DNA of 64,000 nt from positions 930,001-994,000 of the forward strand of contig OY969916.1 of NCBI GenBank assembly GCA_963704535.1. The letters are read 5' to 3'. Numbering within the stretch: position 1 is the stretch's first letter; each line of letters starts with the position of its first letter. Below, in pieces: positions 1-7,315 of the stretch. Origin of the DNA: G963704535 sp963704535. GTDB taxonomy: Bacteria; Chloroflexota; Chloroflexia; Chloroflexales; Roseiflexaceae. Below the pieces are notes generated by a model. The model was not told where the DNA came from, made no database searches, and saw only the letters and a program-made list of their open reading frames with translations. A program made the translations under genes and the position numbers.

Positions 1-669
1 CTGCCCTCGGAGCGGCACGGGCTGCGCGGCGTGGCCAAGTACCGCCAGCTTGTATCGATCTGCAGGAACTATGGGGTACTGACGCCGGAAGACCCCTACG
101 CCCGTTGGCCGGGCGCCGGCGCGCCCTGCCTGCTCGCCCCCCTGTTCCTGCTCTACGACTACAGCTTCCGCCCCGACGACGTCGCGGAGGAAGCGGCGCT
201 CACCTGGGCCGCCGACTCCGGCGTGATCTGCGCCGACGAAGCGCTGCTGCACCCCGACCCGTACCCCTCGCGGGCCGCCTGGTGCGACGCACGCTGCCAG
301 TACACCGAGGAGCGGCTGCGCCTGGCGGCGGCGCAGGGACCGCTAGTGCTGATCAACCACTTCCCGCTGCGATACGATCTGGCCCGGCTGCCGCGAATCC
401 CGCGCTTCTCGCTCTGGTGCGGCACCCGCCGCACCGAGGACTGGCACCTCCGCTTCCCGGTCGAGGCGGTGGTCTACGGGCACCTGCATATCCGCGGCAC
501 CCGTGTGCGCGACGGCGTGCGCTTTGAAGAGGTTTCCTTCGGCTACCCCAGGGATTGGGACCCGGCCGCCGGGCTGCGACCGTACCTGCGCGAGATCCTG
601 CCAGGGCCAGACCCAACACAGCCGGCCGGATGGGACCGCGGCAACTCACAGGAGCGATCACCGCGATGA
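1..669 (+). CDS. Metallophosphoesterase (5' end outside window)
   Basis: The reading frame is open from base 1, so the N-terminal part, including the first metal-binding motifs, lies upstream of the window. The visible C-terminal part has two hallmarks of the calcineurin-like phosphoesterase superfamily: an INHFPLR segment and a GHLH motif (VVYGHLHIRG), whose histidines bind the dinuclear metal centre. The downstream thioesterase overlaps it by ATGA, so the two are translationally coupled. A phosphoesterase coupled to a type II thioesterase suggests the tail of an NRPS/PKS or phosphopantetheine-related locus; that context is inference, because the rest lies outside the window. The substrate cannot be predicted. 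Confidence 0.8.
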   Translation: MPSERHGLRGVAKYRQLVSICRNYGVLTPEDPYARWPGAGAPCLLAPLFLLYDYSFRPDDVAEEAALTWAADSGVICADEALLHPDPYPSRAAWCDARCQYTEERLRLAAAQGPLVLINHFPLRYDLARLPRIPRFSLWCGTRRTEDWHLRFPVEAVVYGHLHIRGTRVRDGVRFEEVSFGYPRDWDPAAGLRPYLREILPGPDPTQPAGWDRGNSQERSPR

Positions 670-1430
670 CCACGCCATCCTCCGCCGACCGCTGGGTCAT
701 CCGCCCGCGGCCGCGACCGCGCGCCCGGCTGCGCTTGTTCTGCTTTCCGTACGCCGGGGGCGGCGCCTCGATCTATCGCGCCTGGGCTGGCGAGCTACCG
801 CAGGAGATCGAGGTCTGTGCAGTCCAGCTCCCCGGCCGCGAAACGCGCCTGGACGAGCAACCGTTTGACCGGCTGCCCCCGCTGGTAGAGGCGCTGGCGC
901 TGTCCCTGGAGCCGCATCTCAACCCGCCGTTCGCGTTCTTTGGGCATAGTATGGGCGCACTGATCAGCTTCGAGCTAGCGCGCCGGCTGCGCGCGCTCAA
1001 CCGCCCAGCCCCGGCGCACCTGTTCGTTTCCGGCCGCATCGCCCCGCAGTTGCAGCGCAGGCGCCCGCCGGTCCACGCGCTGCCCGAGCCGGAGTTCGTC
1101 GAGCAGGTGCAGCGGCTGAACGGGACACCGGACGCAGTGCTGCAACACAAGGAGCTGCGCGAGCTTGTGCTGCCACTCTTGCGCGCGGACTTCGCGATCA
1201 ACGAGACCTACGGCTATAGCTCCGAGCCACCGCTGGCGTGCCCGATCTCAGCATTCGGCGGCCTGGAGGACGATCGCGCCACCCAGGAGGAACTGGCGGC
1301 CTGGCAGCTCCAAACCCGTGACGCCTGGGCGCTGCACATGTTTCCTGGCGACCATTTCTTCCTCCGCAGCACGCAGGCGGCGCTTCTGCAAGCGCTCTCC
1401 CACGATTTACGCCGGCTGACCGGAAATTGA
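666..1430 (+). CDS. Type II thioesterase (alpha/beta hydrolase, GrsT/SrfAD-like)
   Basis: A 254-residue cytosolic editing thioesterase of the kind that removes mis-primed or stalled acyl groups from carrier proteins of NRPS/PKS assembly lines. The N-terminal FPYAGGGASIYRAW segment forms the oxyanion region. The nucleophile is Ser95 in GHSMGA, and the C-terminal GDHFFL supplies the catalytic His at about 230; an Asp follows FGGLEDD. The ATG at 666 is chosen over the upstream ATG at 555 because it overlaps the previous stop as ATGA and matches the family length. The stop codon TGA is formed by the first unit of a TTGAGAA heptamer array (GGA AAT TGA GAA). Confidence 0.9.
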   Translation: MTTPSSADRWVIRPRPRPRARLRLFCFPYAGGGASIYRAWAGELPQEIEVCAVQLPGRETRLDEQPFDRLPPLVEALALSLEPHLNPPFAFFGHSMGALISFELARRLRALNRPAPAHLFVSGRIAPQLQRRRPPVHALPEPEFVEQVQRLNGTPDAVLQHKELRELVLPLLRADFAINETYGYSSEPPLACPISAFGGLEDDRATQEELAAWQLQTRDAWALHMFPGDHFFLRSTQAALLQALSHDLRRLTGN

Positions 1431-1640
1431 GAATTGAGAATTGAGAATGTAAAATTGAGGATTGAAGATTGGGAACCTGTAGGGCAGGCCCTCCGTGGCC
1501 GCCCTCCGTGGCCGCCCGCACGTGGCCGCCTGCACGTGGCCGCCCGCACGTGGCCGCCCTCCGTGGCCGCCCTCCGTGGCCGCCCGAACACCGCGCATCA
1601 CGTTTCACGTTTCACGCATCACGTTTCACGCCTCACCCTT
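1424..1640. repeat. Composite short-repeat block (heptamers and GC-rich units)
   Basis: Three kinds of tandem repeat follow one another. First come TTGAGAA heptamers with decayed copies (1424-1468). Then a CTGTAGGGC..GCCC motif leads into about seven GTGGCCGCCC-type units of 12-14 bp (1480-1590). Last are CACGTTT heptamers (1598-1640). The block fills the gap between the convergent thioesterase and J-domain-like genes. The same modules in the same order recur near 17.8 kb and 57 kb. No gene is seen in it. Confidence 0.85.
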
Positions 1641-2043
1641 CGAGCGGGTCGAGCGCCGCATTCCAGGCCTTCATGCGCTCGGCGTCGCCGCCGGCGTCGG
1701 GGTGGTGCAGGCGCGCCATGGCTTTGCGGATGGCGCTAACCTCGGCAGGCGTCAGATCCAGCGTCATCCCATGGCTCGTGAACGGACCTGAGCCACACTC
1801 GGCGTGTGTCCTCCATAGGTCGCGCTCGCGCTCCAGCGCCGCGTTCTCGCGCGTCAGCTCCATCAGGCTGGATACCGTCGTATCATAGGCACGTGCGACT
1901 TCGCGGCAGCCGGCCTGCGCCTTGCTGATCTGCTGGAGCAGGCTACGGATGGTTTTATGGGCCTCTTCCAACTCGATCTGGAGCCAGGCCAGGTCGCCAT
2001 CCGCGCTCAACGGGGGCTGCGAGAAAGAAAGCTTGGCGGTCAC
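1633..2043 (-). CDS. Coiled-coil protein with a degenerate J-domain-like C-terminus
   Basis: A 136-residue protein. Residues of roughly 20-90 are Glu/Gln/Leu-rich and look like a coiled coil (LQIELEEAHKTIRSLLQQI, then ELTRENAALERERDLW). The last 40 residues resemble a DnaJ helix II-III unit, with LTPAEVSAIRKAMARLHHPD followed by GGDAERMKAWNAALD. The HPD tripeptide is the motif that stimulates Hsp70 ATPase. The GTG at 2043 is chosen over the upstream frame start at 2148 because AGGAG sits six bases before it. The C-terminal location and short length are unusual for a J protein. A cytosolic Hsp70 cofactor is plausible but unproven. Confidence 0.6.
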   Translation of the reverse strand: MTAKLSFSQPPLSADGDLAWLQIELEEAHKTIRSLLQQISKAQAGCREVARAYDTTVSSLMELTRENAALERERDLWRTHAECGSGPFTSHGMTLDLTPAEVSAIRKAMARLHHPDAGGDAERMKAWNAALDPLEG

Positions 2044-2200
2044 ACGAAACTCCTGCCGCTGCCCAAAATGGGCACCGCGCATCATACATATTTGGGGGAC
2101 GAGGTGTCGTACGGGCATACCTGGGATGTTGTAAGCATAACCGATCACGGAGCAAAAAACAATGCTCCGTGAGACTGTTTTCTGATGTTGACGATCAGCG

Positions 2201-2206
2201 TATAAT
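2201..2206 (+). promoter_or_regulatory. Possible -10 box (TATAAT) ahead of the S9 peptidase gene
   Basis: A perfect TATAAT lies 75 bases before the S9 peptidase start. The nearby TTGACG at 2188-2193 is only 7 bp upstream and cannot serve as its -35 box. At the correct distance the sequence is T-rich but not a clear -35. Confidence 0.35.
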
Positions 2207-2281
2207 ACATCATGCTACCCTGATCTCTAGCCCATGGCGCGACGTTCCGCTCCGGCCGCGGCACCTACTGAAGGAGTCCCT

Positions 2282-4186
2282 ATGCCACGTATTAAGTCGC
2301 TGCTTTCCGGCCGCTTATTCCTCGCACCTCAACTCGTCGGCGAGCGGCTATTTTTCCTGAGCAACCTAAGCGGAAATCTCAGTTTGTATGCGATGGACTA
2401 TGGCGGCAGCGTCCCCGAGCCGCTCCTGCCGCCCCACATCGCGCTCCAGAACCCGGAGCTGATCGGCGGCTACCTGTTCTACGTCTTCCCCAAGCTGGGC
2501 CAGATCCTGGTGATGATCGATCAGGACGGCGACGAAAACTATCAGCCGATGCTCATCCCGATCGATGGCGGCTTCCCCGAGCCGGCCTTCGGCGCTGCCT
2601 TTGCAAACTACCGGATACATTGCTTCGGCTGCGACCCGGAGCGCAATATCGCCTACCTGGGGGGCGAGTCGCGCCAGGAGCAGCTCAGCGAGGCCTATCA
2701 GGTTGACCTGGAGCAGCGGGCGATCGAGCGGTTGGGCGGTAGCGCATGGGGTAGCTGGGTCTCCGGGTTCAATGCCGACCATACGCGGGCGATCCTGGGC
2801 AATATCTACACCTTCGGCGATAATGTGCTGTATATGTGGGAGCGCGGCGGCGGCGAGCGACGGCTGCTCTACGGTACGCCGCTGGAGGCGCGCGCCGAGG
2901 GACAGAAGGTGATGCCCAATGGTATCTCCAACTGCACGTTTACGCCTGGTGATCGCGGCCTGCTGCTCATCACCGCCCTGTTCTGCGACACCTACGGCCT
3001 GGGGTATCTCGACCTAGAGCACCCACAGGAGGTCCGGCCCGTCGCGATCTCCGGCACCATCCATGTCGGCGTCGGCGAGCTGACCGCGCTCCAGCACCTG
3101 CGCGACAACCGCTACCTGGTCACCTACAATATCGACGGCGCATCGTGGGCCTACGAGGGTAGCTTCGACGAGGCGGCGCTGCGCCTAACGCTTGAGGCAG
3201 CGGTTTGCGGCACGGGCGCGCTGGCGAGCGGCGTGATGGAGCCGTCACACTACGACAAGGCCGGCGATCGGCACACATTGGCCTTCTCGACCGCCACATC
3301 GCCGACTCAGATCTACACGGTCGAGGGCAAAGACCGTGGGCGCATCGTCCAACACACCCGCGAGCGGCTGCTCGGCCTCCCAGCGGCGTGGCTCTCCCCC
3401 GGCGAGGATGCGTCGTACAGCTCCTACGACGGCCTGCGGGTGTCGGCGCGGCTGTACCTGCCGGCCGAGGCGCTTGGATTCGCGGGACCGCGGCCGCTGG
3501 TCTACTATATCCACGGCGGGCCGCAGGGCCAGGAGCGCCCAAATTTCGCCTGGTTCTCGATGCCACTCATCCAGTTCCTGACCCTCAACGGCTTCGCGGT
3601 GTTCGTCCCCAACGCTCGCGGCAGCACCGGCTACGGCGTCAGCTATATGAAAAAGGTCGACCGCGATTGGGGCGGCGACGACCGGCTAGATCATGTTCAC
3701 GCTATGCAGAGCCTGGGCGGGGACCGGCGGGTCGATACCAGTCGGGCGGCGGTGATCGGTCGCTCCTACGGCGGCTACATGACGCTGACGCTGGCCGGCC
3801 GTAACCCCGAGATCTGGTCGGCCGCCGTCGATATGTTTGGCCCGTACGACCTGCTGACTTTCACCGAGCGCATCCCCGAGGCCTGGAAGCCCTACTTTGC
3901 GATTGCGATCGGCGACCCGGTGAAGGATCGCGCAATGCTGATCGAGCGTTCGCCACGTACCTACATCGGCAATATCCAGTGTCCGATCATGGTCATCCAG
4001 GGCAAGAATGACCCGCGCGTAATTGAGCGCGAGTCGCGCGATGTCGTTGAGCAACTACGCGCCGCCGGCAAGCAGGTCGAGTACCTGATGTTCGAGAACG
4101 AAGGGCACGATGTGATCAGGTATGAGAACCGGGTCGTGTGCTATAACACGATCGCCGAGTTCTTCAAGCAGCACCTGCGGCCGTAA
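2282..4186 (+). CDS. Prolyl oligopeptidase family (S9) serine peptidase
   Basis: A 634-residue peptidase. The N-terminal two thirds are beta-propeller-like (WD40/TolB type) and gate the active site. The C-terminal alpha/beta hydrolase domain begins near residue 380 (LVYYIHGGPQGQ). The catalytic triad is visible: Ser495 in GRSYGG, Asp576 in GKNDPRV and His609 in NEGHDV. No signal peptide is seen, so it is probably cytosolic and acts on short peptides, as acylaminoacyl or dipeptidyl peptidases do. The ATG at 2282 is preferred over an in-frame ATG at 2234 because AAGGAG lies five bases before it. It stands alone in its transcription unit. Confidence 0.92.
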   Translation: MPRIKSLLSGRLFLAPQLVGERLFFLSNLSGNLSLYAMDYGGSVPEPLLPPHIALQNPELIGGYLFYVFPKLGQILVMIDQDGDENYQPMLIPIDGGFPEPAFGAAFANYRIHCFGCDPERNIAYLGGESRQEQLSEAYQVDLEQRAIERLGGSAWGSWVSGFNADHTRAILGNIYTFGDNVLYMWERGGGERRLLYGTPLEARAEGQKVMPNGISNCTFTPGDRGLLLITALFCDTYGLGYLDLEHPQEVRPVAISGTIHVGVGELTALQHLRDNRYLVTYNIDGASWAYEGSFDEAALRLTLEAAVCGTGALASGVMEPSHYDKAGDRHTLAFSTATSPTQIYTVEGKDRGRIVQHTRERLLGLPAAWLSPGEDASYSSYDGLRVSARLYLPAEALGFAGPRPLVYYIHGGPQGQERPNFAWFSMPLIQFLTLNGFAVFVPNARGSTGYGVSYMKKVDRDWGGDDRLDHVHAMQSLGGDRRVDTSRAAVIGRSYGGYMTLTLAGRNPEIWSAAVDMFGPYDLLTFTERIPEAWKPYFAIAIGDPVKDRAMLIERSPRTYIGNIQCPIMVIQGKNDPRVIERESRDVVEQLRAAGKQVEYLMFENEGHDVIRYENRVVCYNTIAEFFKQHLRP

Positions 4187-4254
4187 CCGACAAGATGACA
4201 AGATGACAAGATGACGTAACACGCTTCACGCTTCACGCTTCACGTTTCACGTAA
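4187..4254. repeat. Tandem octamers (GACAAGAT) followed by CACGCTT heptamers
   Basis: About three copies of an 8-bp unit are followed by four copies of a 7-bp unit, immediately after the S9 peptidase stop and just before the MarR gene. Confidence 0.85.
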
Positions 4255-4267
4255 ATCGAGAAGGTCG

Positions 4268-4765
4268 ATGTCCATATCCGAGGCCAGATCGCCGATTGAA
4301 ATCGAGCAGATTGCCGAGCTGCGACAGCAGCACATCGGTCGCCTGCTGCTGCGCGCCCACCGAGCCTTCAGCCTGCACTCGATCGAGAAGCTGCGCACGC
4401 TCGGTCACGCCGGGCTCGGCCTGGCCCACACGGCCCTGCTCGCGCACCTCGATCTCGACGGCACGCGGATCACGACGCTGGCCGAGCGGGCCGGCGTGAC
4501 CAAGCAGGCGATCGGGCACCTGGTGCAGGATCTTGAGCAGAAAGGCTATATCGAGCGCTCAGTTGACCCATCCGACCGTCGGGCGACGCTGGTTCGCTTT
4601 ACCGATGCCGGCTGGCAGTTCCTACGCGACGCCCACCAGGTCAAGCGCGAGATCGAGGCCGAGTACATCGCGATCCTGGGCGCGAAGCGCATGCAAGAGC
4701 TGCGGCTGGCGCTGACGATGCTGCTGGAGAACGGCACAGCCGAGCGCGAGTCCGAGATGCTCTGA
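4268..4765 (+). CDS. MarR family transcriptional regulator
   Basis: A 165-residue winged-helix regulator. The core runs HAGLGLAHTALLAHLDLDGTRITTLAERAGVTKQAIGHLVQDLEQKGYIERSVDPSDRRATLVRFTDAGW (described here by its parts): a HTH recognition region around residues 65-90, then the DxRD/R-type wing DPSDRRATLV, typical of MarR. It should bind a palindromic operator as a dimer and respond to a small phenolic or stress ligand. Its target is unknown: the gene follows a repeat block, and the next gene is on the opposite strand. Confidence 0.88.
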   Translation: MSISEARSPIEIEQIAELRQQHIGRLLLRAHRAFSLHSIEKLRTLGHAGLGLAHTALLAHLDLDGTRITTLAERAGVTKQAIGHLVQDLEQKGYIERSVDPSDRRATLVRFTDAGWQFLRDAHQVKREIEAEYIAILGAKRMQELRLALTMLLENGTAERESEML

Positions 4766-4803
4766 CGGCTGGGAGTTCAGGCGCGCTACCTTTCGCCCGC
4801 TCC

Positions 4804-5103
4804 CTACGACTGCGCCCCCAACGCCTCCGCCGTCCTGCGCCAATCGATCGCCGGGTACTGGGCGTCGAGCTCGGCAGCGACGGCGGCGGCAACATCGTGG
4901 GCGGGGCCATCGCGCTCCTGCTGCGGCCCCCAGCGAAACCCACCACTGTACTCATCGGAGCCGGTCAGGCCGGCAGCCATAGCCGCTCGGTCGATCGCCT
5001 CCTGGAAGCGGTCGGGCAGTGGCACACTCGCCCGGCCGCCAGCCTCCTTCGCGCGCACCTGTACTGGGATATCATGCCAGTACATGATCTGGTAGATCGC
5101 CAT
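4804..5103 (-). CDS. Small 'virulence factor' domain protein
   Basis: A 99-residue cytosolic protein. The N-terminus (MAIYQIMYWHDIPVQVRAK) and the PLPDRFQEAIDRAAM segment match what I recall of the Pfam 'Virulence_fact' family, a small conserved domain of unknown biochemistry; the name does not imply pathogenicity. GGAGG lies five bases before the ATG. It converges on the MarR gene. Confidence 0.7.
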   Translation of the reverse strand: MAIYQIMYWHDIPVQVRAKEAGGRASVPLPDRFQEAIDRAAMAAGLTGSDEYSGGFRWGPQQERDGPAHDVAAAVAAELDAQYPAIDWRRTAEALGAQS

Positions 5104-5136
5104 ATAACCTCCTATCGCCCAATGCGTGGTGTCCGG

Positions 5137-5165
5137 GCGGCCACGCAGGGCCGACCCTACAGGTG
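5137..5165. repeat. Dispersed GGGCGGCCACG..CCCTACAGG repeat copy
   Basis: Matches the core module of the composite repeats at 1.48, 17.88 and 57.0 kb, here as a single copy between divergent genes. Confidence 0.6.
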
Positions 5166-5225
5166 TGTCACCGCCCCGATTCGTTCTATCCGCTCCTTAC
5201 CCGCTCCCCTATCCGCTCAATGAAC

Positions 5226-5254
5226 TTGCACAACACCACGCTCTATGGTAGACT
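5226..5254 (+). promoter_or_regulatory. Sigma-70 type promoter of the L25 gene
   Basis: TTGCAC (5226-5231) and TAGACT (5249-5254) are separated by exactly 17 bp and sit 75 bp before the L25 start codon. Confidence 0.75.
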
Positions 5255-5329
5255 GCGCCTCTTGGAGCTACCGGGCAATGCCCCTAGCTGTTGGCGAAGG
5301 TATTTGCATAGTTTCAGGAGCAGTTTTCA

Positions 5330-5971
5330 ATGACGGACAGAAATTTAATCACCTTTGAGAGCCGGACCGTGATCGGCAAGAAAGTCAATCGGCTGCGGCG
5401 CGAGGGCATTCTGCCGGCGACCATCTACGGGAAAGGGGTTGGGCCGTTCTCGGTTCAGATCAATGCGCGCACATTCAACGACGTCTACCGGCACGTCGGC
5501 CGCACGACGCTCATCGATCTCCAGGTCCCCGGCCAGATGGTCCTATCAGGGTTCATCCACGTTTTGCAGCGCCACCCAGTCACTCGCTCGATCATCCACG
5601 TCGATATTCGCGTAGTCGACCTGCTCATAGAGATCACGGTGTCCGTGCCGATCCATTTCGTCGGCGAGTCGGAACTGGTCGCCCGCGGTGACGCAGTATT
5701 CAACCAGGCGCTCTCGGCGCTGGACGTGCATGCGCTCCCCACCGACCTGCCGCCTTTCGTCGAGGTCGACATCAGTGGGCTGGATGCGTTCGACAAGACC
5801 ATCCACGTGCGCGACATCAACCTTCCTGGCAAGGGCACCATCGTGACCTCGGAGGACGAGGTCGTGGCCAGCCTGTCCTCGGCACGGGCCGAGGAGGAGC
5901 CCACAGAGGAGACTCCGGAACCCTCGACCGAGCCCGAGCTGGTGCGCGAGAAGCGCGACGAAGACGAATAG
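5330..5971 (+). CDS. rplY: 50S ribosomal protein L25, CTC/TL5 form
   Basis: A 213-residue two-domain 5S-rRNA-binding ribosomal protein. The N-terminal L25 domain (residues 1-95) has the conserved stretch VNRLRREGILPATIYGKG. The C-terminal TL5 beta-domain (about 100-185) contains DVHALPTDLPPFVEVDIS. The last 30 residues form an acidic tail (EEEPTEETPEPSTEPE) common in CTC-type L25. AGGAG is nine bases before the ATG. The gene has its own strong promoter, and a terminator hairpin follows the stop. Confidence 0.95.
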   Translation: MTDRNLITFESRTVIGKKVNRLRREGILPATIYGKGVGPFSVQINARTFNDVYRHVGRTTLIDLQVPGQMVLSGFIHVLQRHPVTRSIIHVDIRVVDLLIEITVSVPIHFVGESELVARGDAVFNQALSALDVHALPTDLPPFVEVDISGLDAFDKTIHVRDINLPGKGTIVTSEDEVVASLSSARAEEEPTEETPEPSTEPELVREKRDEDE

Positions 5972-5993
5972 CGCCGTTCTCCGATCGTACAGA

Positions 5994-6025
5994 CGTCCCC
6001 ACCATACGGTGGGGGCGTTTGTTTT
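5994..6025 (+). terminator. Rho-independent terminator of the L25 gene
   Basis: A stem of CCCCACC/GGTGGGG with a four-base loop is followed by GTTTGTTTT, 23 bp past the L25 stop. Confidence 0.8.
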
Positions 6026-6099
6026 GCGTATCGTCAACATCCGCGAGGGAGAGGTTACAGGAAGGGCGGCCCTCCCCAAGCCCACTTTCCCACCAACGA

Positions 6100-6130
6100 C
6101 GAACGCCCCCACCATTGGCGGGGGCGTTCG
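6100..6130 (-). terminator. Strong hairpin terminating the tiny minus-strand unit
   Basis: Arms CGAACGCCCCCACC and GGCGGGGGCGTTCG pair around a three-base loop with one G-T. It lies just downstream of the minus-strand mini-ORF and can act in both directions, but neither side has a long T run. Confidence 0.7.
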
Positions 6131-6143
6131 TTACCTGAGATAC

Positions 6144-6190
6144 GGGCACCACCGGAGCCGTGCTAGAGGGCCGTGCTCCCGGCGATGCCC
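6144..6190 (-). ncRNA. Long stable hairpin in the mini-ORF transcript
   Basis: Bases 6175-6190 pair with 6144-6158 on the minus strand to give about 15 bp with one bulge and two G-U pairs. The loop holds the end of the mini-ORF and its stop codon. This is structure read by eye, so the RNA-level role is inference. Confidence 0.5.
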
Positions 6191-6207
6191 ATAAGCTTAT
6201 TACTCAT
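6163..6207 (-). CDS. 14-residue mini-ORF with a perfect Shine-Dalgarno
   Basis: Encodes MSNKLMGIAGSTAL. The ribosome binding site AAAGGAGGTGAT is fully complementary to the 16S anti-SD, eight bases before the ATG. A near-consensus promoter (TTGACA-17-TATAGT, 6285-6257) is 50 bp upstream, and a strong hairpin (6100-6130) follows, giving a self-contained unit of about 150 nt. It could be a real microprotein, a leader peptide of an attenuator with nothing left downstream, or a small RNA that happens to carry an SD. I do not recognise the peptide. Confidence 0.5.
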   Translation of the reverse strand: MSNKLMGIAGSTAL

Positions 6208-6256
6208 TAGCATCACCTCCTTTGCGCCTAAACGGCATATCAGGATGTACGCAAGT

Positions 6257-6285
6257 ACTATACTCGAAACTTCACGCTCTGTCAA
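6257..6285 (-). promoter_or_regulatory. Near-consensus sigma-70 promoter of the mini-ORF unit
   Basis: On the minus strand TTGACA (6285-6280) and TATAGT (6262-6257) are 17 bp apart. This is the best promoter match in the window. Confidence 0.8.
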
Positions 6286-6337
6286 GGGAGAAAAATCAGC
6301 CTTTTGACCGATGTGTTATTCTTCGCTCCTGGCCAGC

Positions 6338-6613
6338 CTATAGCATTCCTAAATCATTTGGAACGTGGGTGGGCTTTTCTGTGGGGGCTTCCCCCACACC
6401 CCCTTTTTCAACAATCATTTGGGACGTAGGTGGGCTTTTCTGTGAGGGCTTCCCCCACACCCCCTTTTTCAACAATCATTTGGGACGTAGGTGGGCTTTT
6501 CTGTGAGGGCTTCCCCCACACCCCCTTTTTCAACAATCATTTGGAACGTGGGTGAGCTTTTCTGTGGGGGCTTCCCCCACACCCCCTTTTCCAACCCAGG
6601 TAGGAATGCTATA
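6338..6613. repeat. Four 61-bp tandem repeats framed by a 13-bp inverted repeat
   Basis: Units begin at about 6360, 6421, 6482 and 6543 with a period of exactly 61 bp. Each contains the self-complementary GTGGGGGCTTCCCCCAC. The array is bounded by TATAGCATTCCTA on the left and TAGGAATGCTATA on the right (6601-6613). The right boundary touches the stop codon of the LysM lipoprotein gene. No open frame of note lies inside. Confidence 0.9.
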
Positions 6614-7063
6614 TCATGGCGCCGCCGTGGTCGGGGAGAGCGGCGTGAGCGTCGCCGACACCACCGGAGTGGCGGCCACCTCTGGTGTGCCGAACGTCAG
6701 CGTGCCGCTGATCAAGGACGGGATAAGCAACGTCTGGCCAGCCTGGACGGCATTTGGATCAGTCAAGCCGTTGGCCGCCATGATCTCCTCAATTGTCGTG
6801 CCAAAATCCTCGGCGATACCGCTCAACGTGTCGCCGCGCTGGACGACGTAGAGCCCGGCCGGGGTGGGCGAAGGGATTAGCTGCTGTGCATAGACGGTCG
6901 CCGTCGCGTCCACATCCTGAGTCGGCGCGGGGATCACCTCGAGGATGGTCGGCGCGGTCGGGCGTGGCTCGGTCGGTTGTGGCGGGGCGCAGGCGGCTAG
7001 GGCCAACAGCGCCGCGAGCAGATATTGTCGGGCGCGCGTGACGGGGCGAGTCTGTATCCTCAT
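6614..7063 (-). CDS. LysM-domain lipoprotein
   Basis: A 149-residue exported protein. The N-terminus has Arg residues, a hydrophobic stretch and a lipobox ending in LAAC at about residue 25, so it should be lipid-anchored. A Pro/Thr-rich linker follows. One LysM domain (about 72-114) reads YVVQRGDTLSGIAEDFGTT...IMAANGLTDP...VQAGQTLLIP and binds peptidoglycan-type glycans. The tail is again Thr/Pro-rich. The 3' end abuts the 61-bp repeat array. No operon partner is seen. Confidence 0.88.
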   Translation of the reverse strand: MRIQTRPVTRARQYLLAALLALAACAPPQPTEPRPTAPTILEVIPAPTQDVDATATVYAQQLIPSPTPAGLYVVQRGDTLSGIAEDFGTTIEEIMAANGLTDPNAVQAGQTLLIPSLISGTLTFGTPEVAATPVVSATLTPLSPTTAAP

Positions 7064-7074
7064 ACACCTTCTAT

Positions 7075-7172
7075 GAGACTGTTTGAAAGGGGGAGCTTGA
7101 GGGGCCGCCCCTCAAGAGTCCCCTTTCCATCACAGATCGTAGGCGAGACACTACCCTTTTCAAACAGTTTCT
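7075..7172. repeat. MITE-A copy, full length
   Basis: Terminal inverted repeats GAGACTGTTTGAAAG and CTTTTCAAACAGTTTC enclose an inner palindrome, GGAGCTTGAGGGG/CCCCTCAAGAGTCC, about 98 bp in all. A further solo end (AGAGGCTGTTTGAA) lies at 7183-7196. The element is near the 5' side of the LysM gene. Confidence 0.85.
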
Positions 7173-7254
7173 ATGGTCTTTCAGAGGCTGTTTGAACGGC
7201 GGGGATTGTAGCAGGAGCAACGACGCCTGTCAACGCCGCAGCCAACAAGAAGAG

Positions 7255-7288
7255 GGTAGGGATGATGGTCGTCACCATCCTCCCTACC
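7255..7288 (-). terminator. Terminator hairpin after the small lysine-rich gene
   Basis: A 15-bp stem (GGTAGGGATGATGGT against ACCATCCTCCCTACC, one mismatch) with a four-base loop. Read on the minus strand it is followed by a T-rich stretch. Confidence 0.75.
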
Positions 7289-7315
7289 CCCAACTCTCGG
7301 AGCTTGCCCAGAAGC

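Noticed and set aside
2188..2206. TTGACG..TATAAT as a full promoter
   Set aside because: The two boxes are only 7 bp apart; only the -10 element is kept.
6338..6613. CRISPR array
   Set aside because: The 61-bp units are contiguous tandem repeats with no unique spacers, and no cas genes are present.
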